The notes below the pieces were generated by a model that did no database searches, was not told the DNA's origin, and saw only the letters and a list, made by a program, of their open reading frames with translations. Positions 7,677-10,995 of a DNA stretch of 10,995 nucleotides are shown here, in pieces. Numbering within the stretch: the stretch's first letter is position 1; the number at the start of each line of letters is the position of its first letter. The translations under genes and the position numbers were made by a program. This stretch comes from Actinoplanes subtropicus. GTDB taxonomy: Bacteria; Actinomycetota; Actinomycetes; Mycobacteriales; Micromonosporaceae. The stretch spans positions 1 through 10,995 of the forward strand of contig NZ_JOJL01000078.1 of the NCBI RefSeq assembly GCF_000721705.1, in the 5' to 3' direction.

Positions 7677-8888
7677 ATGCGCATCGTCCGCCTCGCCAAC
7701 TTCGTGACGACGCATACCGGTGGTCTCCGCACCGCGCTGCGCAATCTCGGCGAGGGATACCAGCGCGCCGGCCATGAGGCCGTGCTGATCGTTCCCGGGC
7801 GCGCGCGCTCCGACACGATGACCTCCCAGGGCCGGGTCATCACGCTGCCCAGCTCCCCGTTGCCGCGCACCGGCGGCTATCGGGTGATGACCGGCCGGCG
7901 CGAGCTGACCCGCCTGCTGGACGAGCTCGAGCCGGACCGCATCGAGGTCTCCGACCGGGCCACCCTCCGCTGGACCGGCGCGTGGGCGCGGCAGCACCGG
8001 GTCGGGTCGATGATGGTTTCGCACGAGAGCCTGGCCGGCCTGCTCGGCGTCTGGGGCATGCCGAAACGCGACGCGCTCGCCGACCGGCTCAACCGGCGCA
8101 CGGCGGAGAATTTCGACACGATCGTCTGCACCACCGCGTTCGCGGCCGCCGAGTTCCGCCGGCTGGGCGTGCCCAACCTGGTCGAGCTGCCGCTCGGCGT
8201 CGACCTCGAGAAGTTCCACCCGCGACAGGCCGATCCGGCCGTACGGGCCCGCTACGCCCGCCCCGGCGAGCTGCTGGTGGTCTACGCCAGCCGGCTCTCC
8301 GCGGCCAAGCGGCCCGAACTGGCGGTGGACACGATCGCGGCGTTGCGCAACGCGAAGGTGCCGGCCGTGCTGGTGCTGGCCGGGGACGGCACCCGGCGTA
8401 CCGCGCTGGCCTACCGGGCGGCGCGGCTGCCGGTGCGCTTCGCCGGGCACATCGCCGACCGCGCCGCGGTCGCGGCGCTGCTGGCCAGCGCCGACGTGGT
8501 GGTGCAGCCGGGCCCGGTGGAGACGTTCGGCCTGGCCGCGGTGGAAGCCCTGGCTTGCGGTACGCCGGTGGTGGTCAACGACTCCAGCGCGCTGCCGGAG
8601 GTCATCGGTACGGCGGGGGTGGCCGTCGCCGGGACTCCGGAGGCGTTCGCCGAGGGCGTGCGCGAGCTGATGGAGCGGCCGGAGCCGGAGCGGCGTGTGG
8701 CGGCTCGCGAGCGGGCCGAGCGGTTCGGCTGGCCGCAGGCGGTGCACGGTTTCCTGCGGGCGCACGGCCTCGCCCCGGATGCGGCGACCGCCGGCGTGAC
8801 GATCACCCGGCAGCGCCCGTCGGCGGTGTTGCGGCCGGCGGCTCCTCAACCCGGCCTCGGGTTGTCCACCGGCGGCGGGGCGGGCTGA
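7677..8888 (+). CDS. GT4-type glycosyltransferase
   Basis: Retaining GT-B glycosyltransferase (group 1/GT4), 403 aa, probably cytoplasmic or peripheral at the membrane. The N-terminal domain has the glycine loop [10 protein letters not shown] (12-21). The linker [12 protein letters not shown] (171-182) leads to the donor domain, with R206 and K211 in [12 protein letters not shown] binding the donor phosphates and the E-x7-E motif E282/E290 in [20 protein letters not shown]. Similarity to mannosyltransferases of the PimB/MgtA type is general, so donor and acceptor stay open. ATG 7677 has GGAG 7 nt upstream. The last 30 residues are Pro/Gly-rich, and the final eight codons plus the stop are encoded by copy 1 of the repeat at 8860-8962. 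It sits between the MBL gene and rph, where M. tuberculosis has none. Confidence 0.9.
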   Translation: MRIVRLANFVTTHTGGLRTALRNLGEGYQRAGHEAVLIVPGRARSDTMTSQGRVITLPSSPLPRTGGYRVMTGRRELTRLLDELEPDRIEVSDRATLRWTGAWARQHRVGSMMVSHESLAGLLGVWGMPKRDALADRLNRRTAENFDTIVCTTAFAAAEFRRLGVPNLVELPLGVDLEKFHPRQADPAVRARYARPGELLVVYASRLSAAKRPELAVDTIAALRNAKVPAVLVLAGDGTRRTALAYRAARLPVRFAGHIADRAAVAALLASADVVVQPGPVETFGLAAVEALACGTPVVVNDSSALPEVIGTAGVAVAGTPEAFAEGVRELMERPEPERRVAARERAERFGWPQAVHGFLRAHGLAPDAATAGVTITRQRPSAVLRPAAPQPGLGLSTGGGAG

Positions 8889-8962
8889 GCGCTGCCTTTT
8901 GGTTGTCCACAGGGGCGGGGCGGCCCTCTGGTTATCCACCGGCGGCGGGGCGGGCTGAGCGC
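8860..8962. repeat. Direct repeats carrying DnaA-box-like 9-mers
   Basis: A 33-bp unit at 8860-8892 recurs at 8930-8962 with a single difference (G/A at the fifth base). A shorter degenerate copy lies between them at 8901-8923. Each copy starts GGTT(G/A)TCCAC followed by a GGCGGGGCGG-type block. The three 9-mers are co-oriented: TTGTCCACC (8862-8870), TTGTCCACA (8903-8911, the actinobacterial DnaA-box consensus) and TTATCCACC (8932-8940). Copy 1 encodes the end of the glycosyltransferase, including its stop. Copy 3 ends 30 nt before rph. Confidence 0.75.
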
Positions 8963-8979
8963 GGCCGCCGGCGAACGAA

Positions 8980-8985
8980 TAAGGT
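8980..8985 (+). promoter_or_regulatory. -10 element for leaderless rph transcript
   Basis: TAAGGT matches the actinobacterial TAnnnT -10 pattern and ends 7 nt before the rph ATG, the usual distance to a transcription start. rph lacks a usable ribosome site (GGGG is only 1 nt from the ATG), which supports a leaderless mRNA. No good -35 is seen. Confidence 0.4.
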
Positions 8986-8992
8986 TTGGGGC

Positions 8993-9721
8993 ATGGCGCG
9001 ACCCGACGGCCGAGCGGCCGACCAGCTTCGACCCGTGACCCTCACCCGGCGGTGGAGCATCCATCCCGAGGGCTCGGTTCTTGTCGAGTTCGGCGACACC
9101 CGGGTGCTCTGCACCGCCAGCGTCACCGAGGGCGTCCCGCGCTGGCGCAAGGGCTCCGGCCTCGGCTGGGTCACCGCGGAGTATGCGATGCTTCCCCGCG
9201 CCACCAACACCCGAGGCGACCGGGAAAGCGTCAAGGGCAAAGTCGGCGGCCGCACTCAGGAGATCTCCCGCCTGATCGGGCGCAGCCTGCGGGCCTGCAT
9301 CGACCTCAAGGCGCTCGGCGAAAACTCCATCGTGCTCGACTGCGACGTCCTGCAGGCCGACGGCGGCACCCGCACGGCCGCGATCACCGGGGCCTATGTG
9401 GCGCTGGTGGACGCGGTGACCTGGCTGGCCGAGCGCAAGGCCCTGGCCGGCAAGGTCGAGACGGTCATGCACCGGTCGATCCAGGCGGTCAGCGTCGGCA
9501 TCGTGGCCGGCGAGCCTCGCCTCGACCTGATGTATGTCGAGGATTCCGCCGCCGACGTGGATATGAACGTGGTATGCACCAGCGACGGTGACTTCGTCGA
9601 GGTGCAGGGCACGGGGGAGAACGGCGTGTTCCGCCGCGACCAGATGGATGTCCTGCTCGACCTGGCCGTCGCCGGCTGCGCCGACCTGGCCGCCGCCCAG
9701 CAGAAGGCGTTGGCCTCATGA
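8993..9721 (+). CDS. rph: Ribonuclease PH
   Basis: Phosphorolytic 3'-5' exoribonuclease that trims tRNA 3' ends, releasing nucleoside diphosphates; it works as a hexamer. 242 aa, usual length. It begins [21 protein letters not shown], the family's start. It has [14 protein letters not shown] (38-51), [13 protein letters not shown] (66-78), [16 protein letters not shown] (86-101) with the conserved arginines, and the phosphate-binding [11 protein letters not shown] (123-133). The acidic/metal region is [14 protein letters not shown] (181-194) and VEVQGTGE (202-209) follows. ATG 8993 fits the family N-terminus. Its stop overlaps the rdgB start by 4 nt (ATGA), so the two are coupled, as with Rv1340-Rv1341. 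The repeat region lies directly upstream. Confidence 0.97.
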   Translation: MARPDGRAADQLRPVTLTRRWSIHPEGSVLVEFGDTRVLCTASVTEGVPRWRKGSGLGWVTAEYAMLPRATNTRGDRESVKGKVGGRTQEISRLIGRSLRACIDLKALGENSIVLDCDVLQADGGTRTAAITGAYVALVDAVTWLAERKALAGKVETVMHRSIQAVSVGIVAGEPRLDLMYVEDSAADVDMNVVCTSDGDFVEVQGTGENGVFRRDQMDVLLDLAVAGCADLAAAQQKALAS

Positions 9722-10332
9722 GCGCGAAACTGCTGCTCGCCACGGCGAACAAGAAAAAGCTGCTGGAGCTCCAGCGCATCCTCGACCTGGCGCTGGGCGC
9801 CGAGCGGGTCGCGCTGGTCGGCCTGTCCGACTTCGAGGGCTATCCCGACGTGCCCGAGACGGGCCTGACCTTCGGCGAAAACGCGCTGATCAAGGCGCGC
9901 GAGGGCGCCAAGCGCACCGGGCTGCCCACGGTGGCCGACGACTCGGGCATCGCGGTCGACGCGCTCAACGGGATGCCCGGCGTGTTCAGCGCCCGGTGGT
10001 CCGGCAAGCACGGCGACGACAACGCCAATCTCGAGCTGCTGCTGGCCCAGATCTCGGATGTCCAGGAAGGGCAGCGGGGCGGGGCGTTCGTCTGCGCCGC
10101 GGCGCTCGTGCTGCCGAACGGTCGCGAGCACCTGGTCGAGGGCAAGCAGCGCGGGACGATCCTGCGGTCGCGGCGCGGCGAGGGCGGCTTCGGCTACGAC
10201 CCGATCTTCCTGGGCGAGGGCCAGACGAAGACGAACGCCGAGCTGAGCCCGGCGGAGAAGGACGCGATCAGCCACCGCGGCAAGGCGTTCCGCGAGCTGG
10301 CCAAGGTGGTCGCCAAGGAACTGCCGAACTGA
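9718..10332 (+). CDS. rdgB: dITP/XTP pyrophosphatase (HAM1/RdgB family)
   Basis: Hydrolyses non-canonical purine nucleotides (dITP, ITP, XTP) to monophosphate and pyrophosphate, keeping them out of DNA and RNA. 204 aa, usual length. Family motifs in order: LLATANKKK (6-14), [14 protein letters not shown] (47-60), [11 protein letters not shown] (73-83) with the catalytic D74/D75, PGVFSARW (87-94), GFGYDPIF (157-164) and SHRGKAF (185-191). The start ATG overlaps the rph TGA, so it needs no ribosome site of its own beyond coupling. It is the last gene of the plus-strand run; a short gap and a hairpin separate it from convergent leuS. Confidence 0.97.
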   Translation: MSAKLLLATANKKKLLELQRILDLALGAERVALVGLSDFEGYPDVPETGLTFGENALIKAREGAKRTGLPTVADDSGIAVDALNGMPGVFSARWSGKHGDDNANLELLLAQISDVQEGQRGGAFVCAAALVLPNGREHLVEGKQRGTILRSRRGEGGFGYDPIFLGEGQTKTNAELSPAEKDAISHRGKAFRELAKVVAKELPN

Positions 10333-10347
10333 CCCGCCCGCGCGCCG

Positions 10348-10366
10348 CTGGTCAGCCGGTGACCAG
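10348..10366. terminator. Hairpin at the rdgB/leuS convergent junction
   Basis: A perfect 7-bp inverted repeat CTGGTCA (10348-10354) and TGACCAG (10360-10366) encloses GCCGG. It begins 16 nt after the rdgB stop and contains the leuS stop (10354-10352). Downstream on the plus strand is GTTGACCAGTTT, with a short T run. It could stop transcripts from both sides; the stem is short, so this is only a candidate. Confidence 0.35.
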
Positions 10367-10995
10367 GTTGACCAGTTTGGGTGGGCGGGCGATCGTGCGG
10401 GTCACCCGCAGGCCGGCCGCGGCCGGGGAGGCCAGGGCCAGGGCGGTCAGGGTCGCCTCGTCGATGTCGGGCGGGACGTGCAGGCGGTCGCGCAGCTTGC
10501 CGTCGACCTGCAGGGCGCAGATGACTGTCTCGGTGGCGGCCAGGGCCGGGTCGGCGATGGGCCAGGCGGTGACCGCCACGCCGGGTGGGTGGCCCAGGCG
10601 GTGCCACATCTCCTCGGCGGTGTAGGGGGCGAAGACCGACAGCACGACGGCCACCGCCTCGGCGGTCTCGCGCAGGGCCGGGTCGTCGTCGGGGGCCGAG
10701 CGGGCGGCGGTGACCAGCTCCATCGTGCGGGCCAGGGCGACGTTCAGGCGGGTCGCCGCCATCAGGTCGGTGATCTCCCGCAGCAGCCGGTGGGTGGTCC
10801 GCCGCAGGGGGGTGGCAGCCGCGGGCTCGGCCGGCACAGAAGCCGCGGGCTGGTCGCCGTCCTGGACGAATTCTGCGCGCTCGCCTGGGACAAAGGCCGT
10901 GGAATGGCTGTCCGGGGCAAATGCCTCGCGCTCGGCCGGGACGGAGGCCGTGCGGGCCGGGCCCGGGGCCGTGCAGGCCGGGGTGGGGGCCGCGG
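10352..10995 (-). CDS. leuS: Leucyl-tRNA synthetase, C-terminal part
   Basis: The final 213 codons of a class I leucyl-tRNA synthetase; the 5' part with the catalytic and editing domains lies beyond the right edge. The anticodon-binding domain is clear: LRRTTHRLLREITDLMAATRLNVALARTMELV, then FAPYTAEEMWHRLGHPPGVAVTAWP, VICALQVDGKLRDRLHVP, and a C-terminal PPKLVNLVTG. These are the usual landmarks of bacterial LeuRS (VNGKVRDR- and KLVNIV-like). Upstream of this, about 55 residues at 10823-10995 are an Ala/Pro-rich linker with degenerate repeats (see the repeat entry), which is not part of standard LeuRS. It is convergent with rdgB, 19 nt apart. Identity firm on the C-terminal domain alone; a paralogous ValRS/IleRS is unlikely given the ending. 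Confidence 0.9.
   Translation of the reverse strand, partial: AAPTPACTAPGPARTASVPAEREAFAPDSHSTAFVPGERAEFVQDGDQPAASVPAEPAAATPLRRTTHRLLREITDLMAATRLNVALARTMELVTAARSAPDDDPALRETAEAVAVVLSVFAPYTAEEMWHRLGHPPGVAVTAWPIADPALAATETVICALQVDGKLRDRLHVPPDIDEATLTALALASPAAAGLRVTRTIARPPKLVNLVTG
10823..10952. repeat. Degenerate 51-54-bp repeat inside leuS
   Basis: A 25-bp core recurs at 10823-10847, 10877-10901 and 10928-10952, so the spacings are 54 and 51 bp, both multiples of three. The two right-hand copies differ at 4 of 25 bases; the leftmost differs from the 10928 copy at about 5. Read on the minus strand the copies encode ASVPAER, AFVPGER and ASVPAEP within an Ala/Pro-rich linker just before the anticodon-binding domain of LeuRS. 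Confidence 0.6.

Noticed and set aside
7626..7680. Protein-like frame before the glycosyltransferase starting at a GTG ([19 protein letters not shown]...)
   Set aside because: It is out of frame with the glycosyltransferase and continues as an Arg-rich shadow. The gene's own ATG has a proper ribosome site.
6741..8939. Minus-strand open frame of 732 codons opposite the MBL and glycosyltransferase genes
   Set aside because: Shadow of two well-supported plus-strand genes; no recognisable motif in a very long frame, as expected in GC-rich DNA.
8860..8962. Origin of replication
   Set aside because: Only three boxes, no AT-rich unwinding region and no dnaA/dnaN/parA genes nearby; a titration site or dispersed repeat fits better.

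Overview
This 11-kb window is GC-rich chromosomal DNA of a high-GC actinobacterium. Third codon positions are almost all G or C, GTG starts are common and genes are tightly packed. The gene order pncB <-> clpS-DUF2017-mec-cysO-cysM ... MBL-rph-rdgB is the one found around Rv1330c-Rv1341 of Mycobacterium tuberculosis. Protein flavour (ClpS, CysM, RNase PH) and the Pro/Ala/Thr-rich tails suggest Micromonosporaceae (for example Actinoplanes or a relative), but the genus is an inference. I see no phage, IS, CRISPR, tRNA or rRNA.

Layout. (1) 1-3330, minus strand: an MFS transporter that runs off the left edge with a repetitive Pro/Thr/Ala tail; nicotinamidase pncA; and nicotinate phosphoribosyltransferase pncB. 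pncB and pncA are translationally coupled and form an NAD salvage pair: nicotinamide to nicotinate to nicotinate mononucleotide. (2) 3331-3426: divergent promoter region. (3) 3427-6188, plus strand: clpS, a DUF2017 gene, the JAMM/MPN protease mec, the ubiquitin-like sulfur carrier cysO and the O-phosphoserine-dependent cysteine synthase cysM. The last three form the protein-thiocarboxylate route to cysteine: CysM joins CysO-COSH to O-phosphoserine-derived aminoacrylate, and Mec releases cysteine from CysO. (4) 6185-6595, minus strand: a small membrane protein whose stop codon overlaps that of cysM. (5) 6596-6857: divergent intergenic region with AT-rich inverted repeats. (6) 6858-10332, plus strand: an MBL-fold hydrolase (Rv1339-like), a GT4 glycosyltransferase, RNase PH and the dITP/XTP pyrophosphatase rdgB. 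The last two overlap by ATGA. (7) 10352-10995, minus strand: the C-terminal part of leucyl-tRNA synthetase.

Most unusual points. CysO has a 27-residue extension after its Gly-Gly terminus, which must be cleaved or otherwise dealt with before it can work as a sulfur carrier. A 15-bp-class hairpin lies between mec and cysO, and the stop codon of a possible 23-codon ORF sits exactly in its loop, so this is an attenuator candidate for cysteine synthesis. A 33-bp direct repeat plus a third degenerate copy, carrying three co-oriented DnaA-box-like 9-mers, lies between the glycosyltransferase and rph. In-frame repeats decorate the MFS tail and an internal linker of LeuRS.
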